From contig OZ241973.1 of NCBI GenBank assembly GCA_965204295.1, positions 1,612,001 to 1,676,000 on the forward strand: DNA of 64,000 nucleotides, read 5' to 3'. Source of the stretch: JAWKWH01 sp965204295 (GTDB lineage Bacteria; Pseudomonadota; Alphaproteobacteria; Rhizobiales; Rhizobiaceae). The stretch's first letter is position 1. Every line of letters begins with the position of its first letter. The notes below the pieces were generated by a model, which saw nothing but the letters and a program-made list of their open reading frames with translations, was not told the DNA's origin and ran no database searches. A program made the position numbers and the translations under genes. Of this stretch, positions 35,553 through 44,375 are shown piece by piece.

Positions 35553-37454
35553 ATGGGTTCCCGCTATCACGAAGCATACGGCGCCTGGCAAAACGATCCC
35601 GAGGCGTTCTGGTCGGAAGCGGCAACGCAAATCGACTGGTTCAAGCCGGCGGAAAGGATTTTCGACGAGGATTCCGGGGCCTATGGCCGATGGTTCTCCG
35701 GCGCGCGATGCAATACCTGCCACAACGCCGTGGACCGTCATGCGAATGGCGGGCGCGCCGACCAGCCGGCGATCATCTACGACAGTCCCGTCACCGGCCG
35801 CAAACAGACCTTTACCTATGCCCAACTCCTCGGCGAGGTGACCGCGCTCGCCGCCGTTATCGGCGACGCGGGCGTGTCGAAGGGCGACCGGGTCATCATC
35901 TACATGCCGATGATCCCCCAGGCCGTCTTCGCCATGCTTGCCTGTGCACGGCTGGGCGCGATTCACTCGGTCGTTTTCGGCGGATTTGCGGCGAAAGAGC
36001 TCGCGACCCGCATCGATGACGCCCGTCCCAGGCTGATCGTCTCCGCCTCCTGCGGGCTGGAGCCGGGAAGGGTGGTGGCCTACAAACCGTTGTTGGACGA
36101 AGCGATCCGGCTTTCGGCCAGCAAGCCTTCGGCCTGCGTCATTCTTCAGCGTGAGGAAGAGACCTGCGCCATGATCGCGGGCCGCGACATCGACTACGCC
36201 GAAGCCGTTGACGCCGCCAGGGGACGCGAAGTTCCGTGCGTCGCTGTGGCCGCGACCGATCCGCTTTACATTCTCTATACTTCGGGCACCACCGGCCGGC
36301 CCAAGGGCGTGGTTCGCGACAATGGCGGTCACATGGTCGCCCTCAAATGGACGATGCGGGCCATTTACGGCATCGAACCCGGTGAGGTGTTCTGGGCCGC
36401 CTCGGATGTCGGCTGGGTGGTCGGTCATTCATACATCGTCTACGCCCCCCTGCTGCATGGCGCGACAACGATCGTATTCGAGGGAAAGCCGGTCGGCACG
36501 CCGGATGCGGGCGTTTTCTGGCGCGTGATCTCGGAACACGATGTCCGTGCGTTGTTTACCGCCCCGACGGCCTTTCGCGCCATCAAGCAGCAGGATCCGG
36601 ACGGCGGGCTGGTCGGCGATTACGACCTGTCCTGCCTGCGGACACTTTTCCTTGCCGGCGAACGCGCCGACCCGGAGACGATCAAATGGGCCGAACAGAA
36701 GCTGGATGTTCCGGTGATCGACCATTGGTGGCAGACGGAAACCGGCTGGACGATCGCCGGAAATCCGGTCGGCCTTGGCCGGTTGCCGGTCAAATACGGT
36801 TCGCCGACCGTGCCGATGCCCGGCTACGACATGGCGGTGCTCGACGATGCCAGCCATCCGGTTCCGGTCGGCACGCTCGGCAATATCGTCGTCAAGCTGC
36901 CGCTGCCGCCCGGCAATTTTCCGACCTTGTGGAACGCCGAACAACGCTTTCGCGAATCCTATCTCGAAGAGTTCCCCGGATACTACAAGACCGCCGATGC
37001 CGGGATCATCGACGAGGACGGCTATGTGTTCATCATGGCGCGCACCGACGACATCATCAATGTCGCCGGCCACCGCCTGTCCACCGGCGCGATGGAGGAG
37101 GTGGTCGCCGAGCATCCCGATGTCGCCGAATGCGCGGTGATCGGAATTGCGGACGACATGAAGGGCCAGATTCCGTGTGGCTTCGTGGTGCTCAACGCGG
37201 GCGTCGAGCGCTGCGGCGGCGATATCGAAACGGAGGTCGTGAAGCTCGTGCGCGGCAGGATCGGTCCGGTCGCGGCATTGAAGACGGTCGTGCCGGTGGC
37301 GGGGCTGCCAAAAACCCGGTCCGGCAAGATCCTGCGCGCGACCATGCAGAAAATCGCGGACCAAGAGCCCTGGAAAATGCCGGCGACAATCGACGATCCG
37401 GCGGTTCTGACGGAGATCAAGGCCGCATTGAACGACCGCGGAATCGGGATTTGA
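35553..37454 (+). CDS. prpE: Propionyl-CoA synthetase
   Basis: A 633-aa AMP-forming ligase starting MGSRYHEAYGAWQNDPEAFW, with AGGAG upstream of the ATG. An ACS-type N-terminus is followed by the P-loop YTSGTTGRPKGVV, the WWQTETGW motif, and the catalytic lysine in TRSGKILRATM. The overall pattern matches PrpE more than AcsA. It activates propionate (perhaps also acetate or butyrate) to acyl-CoA. It faces dnaJ convergently. Side-chain specificity cannot be read directly. Confidence 0.88.
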   Translation: MGSRYHEAYGAWQNDPEAFWSEAATQIDWFKPAERIFDEDSGAYGRWFSGARCNTCHNAVDRHANGGRADQPAIIYDSPVTGRKQTFTYAQLLGEVTALAAVIGDAGVSKGDRVIIYMPMIPQAVFAMLACARLGAIHSVVFGGFAAKELATRIDDARPRLIVSASCGLEPGRVVAYKPLLDEAIRLSASKPSACVILQREEETCAMIAGRDIDYAEAVDAARGREVPCVAVAATDPLYILYTSGTTGRPKGVVRDNGGHMVALKWTMRAIYGIEPGEVFWAASDVGWVVGHSYIVYAPLLHGATTIVFEGKPVGTPDAGVFWRVISEHDVRALFTAPTAFRAIKQQDPDGGLVGDYDLSCLRTLFLAGERADPETIKWAEQKLDVPVIDHWWQTETGWTIAGNPVGLGRLPVKYGSPTVPMPGYDMAVLDDASHPVPVGTLGNIVVKLPLPPGNFPTLWNAEQRFRESYLEEFPGYYKTADAGIIDEDGYVFIMARTDDIINVAGHRLSTGAMEEVVAEHPDVAECAVIGIADDMKGQIPCGFVVLNAGVERCGGDIETEVVKLVRGRIGPVAALKTVVPVAGLPKTRSGKILRATMQKIADQEPWKMPATIDDPAVLTEIKAALNDRGIGI

Positions 37455-37530
37455 CCGCCAGTCGAACAAGTCGGCGAACAGGTTTCGCCTTGCCGGTCGG
37501 TTGAACGGGACAAGGCCGGAATGAACCGGT

Positions 37531-38667
37531 TCATTCGCTGATCGAGTCAAAAAAGACTTTCATGCGGTTGAAGAATCCCGCCGATTGGGGGGAATTGTCC
37601 TTCGACGAGATTTTCTCGAATTCCTCAAGCAGTTCCCGCTGACGCTCGGACAGTTTTTGCGGTGTTTCGACGGCGACCTGAATGTACAGATCGCCCGTCC
37701 GCGATTGGCGCAGCACCGGCATTCCCTTGCCCTTCAGGCGAAACTGCCGGCCGTTTTGCGTGCCTTCCGAGACCTTCACCCGGGTCTGCGCGCCGTCGAG
37801 CGTCGTGACCTCGAACGAACCGCCAAGGGCCGCCGTCGTCATCGACAGGGGCACTTTGCAAAAGAGGTCGGCGCCGTCCCGCTGGAAAAACTCGTGCGGT
37901 CTGGCGGAGACGAAAATGTAGAGGTCCCCGGCCGGCCCGCCGCGCATGCCGGCTTCGCCTTCGCCGGCAAGACGGATCCTCGTGCCGTCTTCGATTCCGG
38001 CGGGAATGTTTACCGACAGTGAGCGCTCCTCGGTGACGCGGCCCTGTCCGGAGCATTTCGCGCACGGGTCGGAAATCGTCTGGCCGCGGCCCTGGCATTG
38101 CGGGCAGGTGCGCTCGACGGAGAAAAAGCCCTGCGCGGCGCGCACCCTGCCGGCGCCGGAGCACATGGCGCAGCTTGTCGGCGACGATCCCGGTTTTGCG
38201 CCGGAGCCCGAGCACTCTTCGCACGGCATGGCGGTCGGAACCCGAATCTTCGCCGTCTTTCCGGCCCAGCATTCCTCCAGCGAAATTTCCATATTGTAGC
38301 GGAGGTCGGCGCCTCGCTCACGGCCATTGGCCGAACGGCGCTGCCTTCCGCCGCCCATCATATCGCCAAAAATATCCTCGAAGATATCGGTAAATCCGCC
38401 ACCAGAGAAGCCGCCGCCGCCAAATCCGCCGGGGCCGCCATTCTCGAACGCGGCATGGCCGAAGCGGTCATAGGCATCCCGTTTTTGCGGATCCTTCAGC
38501 GTTTCGTAGGCTTCGCCGATTTCCTTGAACTTCTTCTCGGCTTCCTTGTCATCCGGATTCCTGTCGGGGTGATACTTCATCGCCAGCTTGCGGAACGCGC
38601 TCTTCAGCGTGGATTCATCCGCACCGCGCGATACGCCGAGCGTTTCGTAGAAATCAGCCTTGGCCAT
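37531..38667 (-). CDS. dnaJ: Chaperone DnaJ
   Basis: A 378-aa co-chaperone. The J-domain contains the HPD tripeptide (MKYHPDRNPDDKEAEKKFKE), then a glycine/phenylalanine-rich linker (GGPGGFGGGGFSGGGF), then four zinc-finger repeats of CxxCxGxG type (CEECSGSG, CAMCSGAG, CPQCQGRG, CAKCSGQG) and the C-terminal client-binding domain. It stimulates DnaK ATPase. I start at MAKADFYE (38667); four further codons upstream are in frame. Its ATG overlaps the end of the preceding gene by 14 nt, so its translation is probably coupled to that gene rather than to dnaK. Confidence 0.96.
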   Translation of the reverse strand: MAKADFYETLGVSRGADESTLKSAFRKLAMKYHPDRNPDDKEAEKKFKEIGEAYETLKDPQKRDAYDRFGHAAFENGGPGGFGGGGFSGGGFTDIFEDIFGDMMGGGRQRRSANGRERGADLRYNMEISLEECWAGKTAKIRVPTAMPCEECSGSGAKPGSSPTSCAMCSGAGRVRAAQGFFSVERTCPQCQGRGQTISDPCAKCSGQGRVTEERSLSVNIPAGIEDGTRIRLAGEGEAGMRGGPAGDLYIFVSARPHEFFQRDGADLFCKVPLSMTTAALGGSFEVTTLDGAQTRVKVSEGTQNGRQFRLKGKGMPVLRQSRTGDLYIQVAVETPQKLSERQRELLEEFEKISSKDNSPQSAGFFNRMKVFFDSISE

Positions 38668-39145
38668 GAATCCACCCATCTATCGAATTCTCTGGCACAC
38701 CGTATGAAATCAGTTTGTCACGCACGCCAGCTACCGATTCCTGATCGAACTTCGTGGGGTTTCGTAGAAGAACAGCTTCAAATGTCAGATCGGTACGTCC
38801 ATTGTCCGCAAGAATGTAAAAACCGGGGGCGAATTCTTTTCGCAACGCCAGATCCTTGATACATTTTCCGGCGCCGTCGCGATTGTACTTTTGTCTGGTA
38901 CGCGAAAGTTTGGTTGTCTTGCCGTTTTCTTCAGTTTTGAATTCTTCCGCCATGTGAACCGCGGTCCAGAACTCCCGCTCAAGATCATCTTCATATTCGC
39001 GGCCCGCCAACTCGGCAATGCGTACCTTGCAGCGCAATGCGAGTTCATCGTGTCCCAGACGCTTTGAATTCGCCATCAGGTTTCTGATCTTCGCGGGATC
39101 ATCCATTTCGGACGGGTCAGGAATCTTTGCCATAAAGTCGCGCAT
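38654..39145 (-). CDS. Hypothetical protein inserted between dnaK and dnaJ
   Basis: A 163-aa hydrophilic protein with possible starts at 39145 and 39133 (MAKIPDPSEMDDPAKIRNLM). There is no membrane segment. Its centre has KTTKLSRTRQKYNRDG and later FAPGFYILADNGRTDLTFEA; I have the impression that this RTRQ/DLTFE pattern recurs in proteins of unknown function, but cannot name the family. The gene is clearly poorer in GC than dnaK and dnaJ (about 45 percent in parts). Its stop overlaps the dnaJ start by 14 nt, and a dnaK terminator lies upstream of it, so it probably drives dnaJ expression from its own promoter. Function unknown. Confidence 0.75.
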   Translation of the reverse strand: MRDFMAKIPDPSEMDDPAKIRNLMANSKRLGHDELALRCKVRIAELAGREYEDDLEREFWTAVHMAEEFKTEENGKTTKLSRTRQKYNRDGAGKCIKDLALRKEFAPGFYILADNGRTDLTFEAVLLRNPTKFDQESVAGVRDKLISYGVPENSIDGWIHGQG

Positions 39146-39269
39146 CTTTAAAGAAAGCCTCTCCAGGCGGCGGATTGCCGGCGCCGGGTGCGAGCGGATT
39201 TCTGATGCGGTCCATATACAGAGTTTATCCTTTTATAGCGGTTTCTCCGTATAAATAGATAATATCGTT

Positions 39270-39303
39270 CAAAATGCAATCGGGCGGGGATCGCCCGCCC
39301 GAT
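39270..39303 (-). terminator. dnaK: Intrinsic terminator of dnaK
   Basis: A perfect 10-bp stem, ATCGGGCGGG - gatcg - CCCGCCCGAT (39279-39303), lies 15 nt beyond the dnaK stop. On the minus strand it is followed by TGCATTTTGAACG with a short T-run. It should end most dnaK transcripts before the inserted gene and dnaJ. Confidence 0.75.
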
Positions 39304-39317
39304 GATCGATATTGGAT

Positions 39318-41228
39318 TCAGGCGGACTTCTTCTTGTCGTCATCCTCGTCGATTTCCTCGAAATCGGCGTCAACCACATCCTCGCCGTCCTTTTTGGCAT
39401 CGGTCGCCGCGTCGGCTTCCGCCTGGCTCGCCTCATACATGGCCTGGCCCAGTTTCATGGAGGCTTCGGCAAGCGCGGTCGATTTCGCCTTGATCTCCTC
39501 GGCGTTCTCGCCCTTGATCGCGGTCTTCAGTTCGGCGACCGCGTCCTCGATGGCCTTCCTGTCCTCTTCGGAAACCTTGTCGCCATACTCTTCGAGATTT
39601 TTCTCCGAAGAATGCATCAGGGCTTCCGCCTGGTTCCTGGCTTCGACCGCCTCGCGACGCTGCTTGTCGGCCTCTGCGTTGGCCTCTGCGTCCTTGACCA
39701 TGTTTTCGATATCTTCGTCGCTCAGGCCGCCCGAGGCCTGGATGCGGATCTGATGCTCCTTGCCGGTGCCCTTGTCCTTGGCCGAGACGTTGACGATACC
39801 GTTGGCGTCGATGTCGAACGTAACCTCGATCTGCGGTACGCCGCGCGGCGCCGTTGGAATGCCGACGAGATCGAACTGGCCGAGTAGCTTGTTGTCGGCG
39901 GCCATCTCGCGCTCGCCCTGGAAGACCCGGATGGTGACGGCGGACTGGTTGTCCTCCGCCGTCGAGAATGTCTGGCCCTTCTTGGTCGGGATCGTCGTGT
40001 TGCGATCGATCAGACGGGTGAACACGCCGCCAAGCGTTTCGATACCGAGCGACAGCGGGGTCACGTCGAGCAGGAGCACGTCCTTGACGTCGCCCTGCAA
40101 CACGCCCGCCTGAATGGCCGCGCCCATCGCGACAACTTCGTCCGGATTGACGCCCTTGTGCGGTTCCTTGCCGAAATACTGTTTCACGGTCTCCTGGATC
40201 TTCGGCATGCGGGTCATGCCGCCGACGAGGATGACCTCATCGATCTCGCCGGGTTTCATGCCGGCATCCTTCAGCGCCGCCTTGCAGGGGTTGACCGTGC
40301 GCTTGATCAGATCGTCGACAAGGCTTTCCAGCTTGGCGCGGGTCAGCTTCATGGTCAGGTGCTTCGGACCCGACTGATCGGCGGTAATGAACGGCAGATT
40401 GATCTCGGTCTGCGATGAGGACGAAAGCTCGATCTTGGCCTTTTCGGCTGCTTCCTTGAGGCGTTGCAGGGCCAGTTTGTCGTTCTTGAGATCGACGCCC
40501 TGATCCTTCCTGAACTCCTCGGCCAGATATTCGACCAGACGCATGTCGAAATCCTCGCCGCCGAGGAAGGTGTCGCCGTTGGTCGATTTGACCTCGAACA
40601 CACCGTCGCCGATCTCGAGGATCGAGATATCGAACGTACCGCCGCCAAGATCGTAAACGGCGATCGTCTTGCCTTCCTTCTTGTCCAGGCCATAGGCGAG
40701 CGCGGCCGCGGTCGGCTCGTTGATGATGCGCAGCACTTCAAGCCCTGCGATCCTGCCGGCGTCCTTGGTCGCCTGACGCTGGGCGTCGTTGAAATAGGCG
40801 GGAACGGTAATGACCGCTTTTTCGACCTTTTCGCCGAGATAGGCCTCGGCGGTTTCCTTCATCTTCTGAAGGATCATGGCCGAGACCTGCGACGGCGATT
40901 GTTTCTTGTTATCCGCTTCGACCCAGGCGTCGCCATTGTCGCCCTTGATGATCTTGTAGGGAACGAGTTTCTTGTCCTTCGCGGTTATCGGGTCGTCATA
41001 ACGGCGTCCGATAAGGCGCTTGATGGCGAACAGGGTTCCTTCGGGATTGGTGACCGCCTGACGTTTGGCCGGCTGTCCGACGAGGCGTTCGCCATCGTCG
41101 GTGAACGCCACGATGGAAGGCGTCGTGCGCGCGCCTTCGGCGTTCTCGATCACCTTGGCGTCCTTGCCGTCCATGACGGCGACACAGGAATTGGTGGTCC
41201 CCAGGTCGATACCGATTACTTTTGACAT
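39318..41228 (-). CDS. dnaK: Chaperone DnaK (Hsp70)
   Basis: A 636-aa Hsp70 starting MSKVIGIDLGTTNSCVAVMD. The nucleotide-binding domain shows VPAYFNDAQRQATKDAGRIA and YDLGGGTFDISILEIGDGV; the substrate domain has LLLDVTPLSLGIETLGG. The C-terminus is acidic and ends DEDDDKKKSA. It is the central cytosolic folding chaperone. The start at 41228 has GGAG seven bases upstream; the frame is open to 41240. A sigma-32-like promoter and strong leader stem-loops precede it, and a terminator follows. Confidence 0.98.
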   Translation of the reverse strand: MSKVIGIDLGTTNSCVAVMDGKDAKVIENAEGARTTPSIVAFTDDGERLVGQPAKRQAVTNPEGTLFAIKRLIGRRYDDPITAKDKKLVPYKIIKGDNGDAWVEADNKKQSPSQVSAMILQKMKETAEAYLGEKVEKAVITVPAYFNDAQRQATKDAGRIAGLEVLRIINEPTAAALAYGLDKKEGKTIAVYDLGGGTFDISILEIGDGVFEVKSTNGDTFLGGEDFDMRLVEYLAEEFRKDQGVDLKNDKLALQRLKEAAEKAKIELSSSSQTEINLPFITADQSGPKHLTMKLTRAKLESLVDDLIKRTVNPCKAALKDAGMKPGEIDEVILVGGMTRMPKIQETVKQYFGKEPHKGVNPDEVVAMGAAIQAGVLQGDVKDVLLLDVTPLSLGIETLGGVFTRLIDRNTTIPTKKGQTFSTAEDNQSAVTIRVFQGEREMAADNKLLGQFDLVGIPTAPRGVPQIEVTFDIDANGIVNVSAKDKGTGKEHQIRIQASGGLSDEDIENMVKDAEANAEADKQRREAVEARNQAEALMHSSEKNLEEYGDKVSEEDRKAIEDAVAELKTAIKGENAEEIKAKSTALAEASMKLGQAMYEASQAEADAATDAKKDGEDVVDADFEEIDEDDDKKKSA

Positions 41229-41290
41229 GTCGTTCTCCATTTGAGCAGGTCTGCGTCGGACCCTTGCGGCGCACCGTTTACATTACAAAC

Positions 41291-41336
41291 CCCTGATCGG
41301 ATGGTTTCTCAGGGCCGCCGCGACCCCCGCGGCGGC
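41291..41336 (-). promoter_or_regulatory. Two stem-loops in the dnaK 5' leader
   Basis: Between the predicted heat-shock promoter and dnaK lie two dyads: GCCGCCGCG-acccc-CGCGGCGGC (41314-41336, perfect 9 bp) and CCCTGA-n12-TCAGGG (41291-41314). Both would form in the mRNA leader of about 110 nt. They could affect mRNA stability or temperature-dependent translation, although the ribosome site itself is not inside them. Confidence 0.55.
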
Positions 41337-41346
41337 GTTGCGGCGT

Positions 41347-41375
41347 ATATAAGGAGCGCCCCCGCCGAGTGCAAG
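41347..41375 (-). promoter_or_regulatory. RpoH (sigma-32) type promoter of dnaK
   Basis: On the minus strand, CTTGCA (41370-41375) and CTTATAT (41347-41353) are separated by 16 nt. This resembles the alphaproteobacterial heat-shock consensus CTTG(A/C)-N16-17-CyTATnT. The position gives a leader of roughly 110 nt before dnaK. Confidence 0.7.
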
Positions 41376-41473
41376 GCTGGAATGGGCGGGGGAATTGGGT
41401 AGAGGCGCCGAAATTTGCAATGAGCCCTTTGCCGACGTTGACAATCATGTCGTATGATTGAAACGCCATTTCG

Positions 41474-42344
41474 CTAACGGCTTGCGACAAGCAGGTCTTG
41501 ATACGTCGTGTAGTCGGAACGACCGGTCCAGTTCCCGTACCGAACCGGGAGCCCGACCTTCGGTTTTCCGCGACCATGCATGAACATGACCAACCGCTCC
41601 GAATAGCCTGCCGCACCTTCGGGAACTTCCGGAAAGCGCACCATCGCGTCTGTCGAACCTTCCCACCGGTGAACGATTTTCAGCGCACCGCCGCATTGCG
41701 CGATTTGCGCGCGCGAACTGTCGTTGAGGAGAAACCAGGTGCTCAGCAATGATCCACCGGGTTTGAGCGCGCGACCGATTTCGGTGAGATAGTGTTCCGT
41801 ATCTTCACGCGGCATGGGTGTGAACACGGACGTGGCGAATGCGAAGTCGAAACTGGAATCGTCGCAGGGGAAACCAAAGTCGGCCGCCCGGTCCGCACCA
41901 TTTGGATTATACGCTTTGTTGTAAATGTCGGCATGCGGGAACTCGAAGTTGGGATGTTTGGGCGTTATGTTTTCCCTGCACCGGTTGATTCCGGTTTCGA
42001 CGATATCGAATCCCCGGTATCGTCCCTCCTTTTAGATAGTTCGTCATTGGTATGGCCATGCGGCCAATGCCACATCCGACGTCAAGAACGCTGCTGTCGG
42101 GCTTCATACCGCCATACTCCGTGAAATAGCGTAGAAATTCGCAGCCCGTGGCGGTGAAATTGCCGCGCCCTACAAAGCGCAGCCGCATGGGTGGGATGTT
42201 CCTGTCCACTTCCCCTGACAGCCATGCGCCGGAATCGATCGGCAACGCAGCCACCCCCGCTTCAGTACGCCGGCCCGGCGGGCCCAGGAACGCGGGAGAA
42301 TGTTTCTTACGTCGTCGCGGTCGATCATAACGCGGGAAGATCAT
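41474..42344 (-). pseudogene. SAM-dependent methyltransferase, frameshifted
   Basis: A class I methyltransferase split by one frameshift. The upstream frame (from 42344) holds the SAM motif VLDVGCGIGRMAIPMTNYLK; near 42020-42030 the coding frame shifts by one base, and the protein continues in the next frame as RYRGFDIVETGINRCREN, then DSSFDFAFATSVFTPMPRED, ending at 41474. The total length of 871 nt (3n+1) fits a single-base insertion in a protein of about 289 aa. It could be a real pseudogene or a sequencing error; the first 40 codons are also not clearly homologous. No link to neighbours is evident. Confidence 0.8.
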
Positions 42345-42466
42345 GCGATTTGTTCAACCGTGTCCAAAGATGACGGCGCGGCGGCCATCACGGCGACAAG
42401 GGGTCTTTGTTTTATCCACGCCCCCGAACCCTCCCGCATAGTGGCCGGCCGAACAGCAAAGCGGGC

Positions 42467-42985
42467 ATGGATTGGAAACGGACGATCGAACAAAACCGCC
42501 GGGCGCTTGCGGGCGTCATCGCCGGTCTGATCGCGATGACGGGGCATGGCGACCCCCTCCCGCCTTCCCTGCGCCGCGCCATTGTCCGCATCCTGCGCCC
42601 GGCGGAAATCGGCGCTCAGGCGGCCGATCGTCATTGTCGCGGCAACGCTTCGCTGCGCGACGGAAGACGGGCCGCCGCGAGGCCCTGCCGGATTTTGCAC
42701 GCTTTGCCCGCCGGGACGCGCCACCCGCCTTCCGGCTGATCGATCCGCGCAAGCGCTTCGGGCGGACAAACCGACGGACCGGCCTTGCGCGCGCCATGCC
42801 GCGCATCGGCGCGCCATGCCTGTCCGATCCCGCGAGGCTCCCGAAACCGGAAGACACTTTCCGCGCCGCCGCATCGCGCTGCTCGATCATGCGCTGAAAA
42901 ACCTGCCCCGGCAGGCCATCCGGCCGACGACATTCTGCGCGAGCGCCATTGTCTCGCGCTCGATTGCGGCTTCAAGCCGCCCTGA
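42467..42985 (+). pseudogene. Remnant of a conserved hypothetical gene with several frameshifts
   Basis: Protein-like segments run colinearly through changing frames: MDWKRTIEQNRRALAGVIAG plus LPPSLRRAIVRILRPAE (frame 2), RRPIVIVAATL (frame 3), FRLIDPRKRFGR (frame 1), RRRIALLDHALKNLPRQA (frame 3) and DDILRERHCLALDCG (frame 2). I recall similar order and wording in hypothetical proteins of Hyphomicrobiales. At least four frame changes would be needed, so the gene is probably dead unless the sequence is poor. None of the longer ORFs covering this stretch looks coherent over its whole length. Function unknown. Confidence 0.5.
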
Positions 42986-43198
42986 TTTCGTCCGTAACCG
43001 CCGCGCCCCGCCTCACGCCGGGCGCCTATCCGGAGCCGAAACCCCTGAAAATGCGCGTTGCGAGCGCCAACCGGTAACATCCGCCCCGCGGCTGTCGTTA
43101 CCCGGGCATGTTCGGGCGATCCGAGTCCGGCTTGAACCGGACGGCAATACCGGCGAACCCGCGCCGTCCGAACACGGCGATAAGCGAGTTGCTCATTA
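42986..43198. other. GC-rich stretch without a recognisable gene
   Basis: Between the decayed gene and the AT-rich locus I see only overlapping open frames of arginine/proline-rich composition without family resemblance, and no convincing RNA or repeat. The composition changes sharply from GC-rich to AT-rich at about 43195. Confidence 0.5.
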
Positions 43199-43666
43199 TT
43201 AAGAAATTATATCTGAACACTCTTTGCAGCGGGAAAAAAGCTCTTTTGATTCATCTAAAAATTCATCAATTATATCCAAATTTTTTTGTTGTGTCTCATA
43301 GTATTCCGGACAATTGATTTCGCTTAAGTCCTGACAGTTGCTGTGTTGACCTAAAATCTTCACCCTTTCGTCTTCTAACTCTTTCATCTTCAATGTTTTT
43401 TGTTTAATCACCTGACATACGCTTCTGTAGACTTTATATGTATTGGGATTAAAGTAAGGCTTTTGCGGAACATTGATACAGCCTTGCGCATGAAATAATG
43501 CTTTATCTAAAAAACCTTGAGTGAAACGTCTAAATTTCTCATAAGTCTTTAGATTGCGATCCCCTTCATAGCTGGGGGATTCCAATAAATTGAAATCGTG
43601 ATCTCCAATAACACCTAAAGTATAAATGCGTAAATACAACACAGGGACTTTATAATAGGAGACCAT
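43199..43666 (-). CDS. Hypothetical AT-rich protein, probable 3' half of a split gene
   Basis: A 155-aa frame with no signal peptide, starting MVSYYKVPVLYLRIYTLGVI. It is predicted to be helical, with paired cysteines (SNCQDLSEINCPEYYE and SRCKECSD) and a coiled-coil-like central part (QKTLKMKELEDERVKIL). It begins five bases from the stop of the upstream frame, with the ATG just after it in another frame and no clear ribosome site. It reads as a continuation of the upstream protein (together about 303 aa from the signal peptide), so I suspect a frameshift at about 43667. The strong AT bias contrasts with its surroundings. Function unknown. Confidence 0.6.
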   Translation of the reverse strand: MVSYYKVPVLYLRIYTLGVIGDHDFNLLESPSYEGDRNLKTYEKFRRFTQGFLDKALFHAQGCINVPQKPYFNPNTYKVYRSVCQVIKQKTLKMKELEDERVKILGQHSNCQDLSEINCPEYYETQQKNLDIIDEFLDESKELFSRCKECSDIIS

Positions 43667-43668
43667 CT

Positions 43669-44118
43669 CTATCTCAAAACCTTGCTCAAAAAAATATAAT
43701 CCAGACCAGGATAGTTCCTTTCCAAAGTATTGATATAGGCCAAAGTCATAAAATAGTGGCTTAAATAATCTTCCAGCTCCTCTTCATCTTCAGAAAAATC
43801 TTTAAATGTCCCTCCGGTTATAAAATAATCTCCCAGAAAAAAACTGGCCATAATATCATTTTGATGCTCTGCTAGCTCCCGCAAACGAGATAATCCTAAA
43901 TTCTTCAAGGCAACATCTCCTGTTGCTTGCCCCTTAAGCACACGGCATGTATTATAACTCATTTTAAATGCTTCCGGATCATCCTTATACAGTTTTTCTA
44001 TGTCTTCAAAATCACAGCTTTTACCTCCCACACGGTAAAGCTTGGCCGAAGCGGAACCGGCGAAAACGCCCGACCAGAAAACGGCGGCGACCGCCAAAAG
44101 CAAAAAACGCCTCGTCAT
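43669..44118 (-). CDS. Hypothetical exported protein with GC-rich signal and AT-rich body
   Basis: A 149-aa protein starting MTRRFLLLAVAAVFWSGVFA, with GGGAGGACG upstream of the ATG at 44118. It has a clear Sec signal peptide, cleaved after about ASA, so the product is periplasmic or secreted. The mature part includes a possible disulfide pair (GGKSCDFEDIEKLYKDDPEA, then YNTCRVLKG) and helical repeats that look Sel1/TPR-like (LRELAEHQNDIMASFFLGDY). Codons of the signal are GC-rich like the chromosome, but the body from about 44035 downward is AT-rich, suggesting joining of foreign DNA to a resident signal. The frame ends within bases of the next one. Function unknown. Confidence 0.7.
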   Translation of the reverse strand: MTRRFLLLAVAAVFWSGVFAGSASAKLYRVGGKSCDFEDIEKLYKDDPEAFKMSYNTCRVLKGQATGDVALKNLGLSRLRELAEHQNDIMASFFLGDYFITGGTFKDFSEDEEELEDYLSHYFMTLAYINTLERNYPGLDYIFLSKVLR

Positions 44119-44375
44119 AATCGTCCTCCCCGGCTTTCCAATGCCCAATCCTGACACAATCCCGCAACGCAGGCTATTCAGGAAATCGAATCCTGTCAAA
44201 TCAAGGGAAACAAGAACCCCGCCCGGCGAGCCGCGCTTTCTCCGATGCGTCAGCGCAGCGCAGCGGACCGGGTGACATCAAGAAAGATCCGCCGCCGCTC
44301 ATCGAACGGCAGGCCGGGGCCGTGCAGGCGGTTCATGGAGGCAAACGGGAGCGTTTCGCGCGTCGGCGGCAATCC

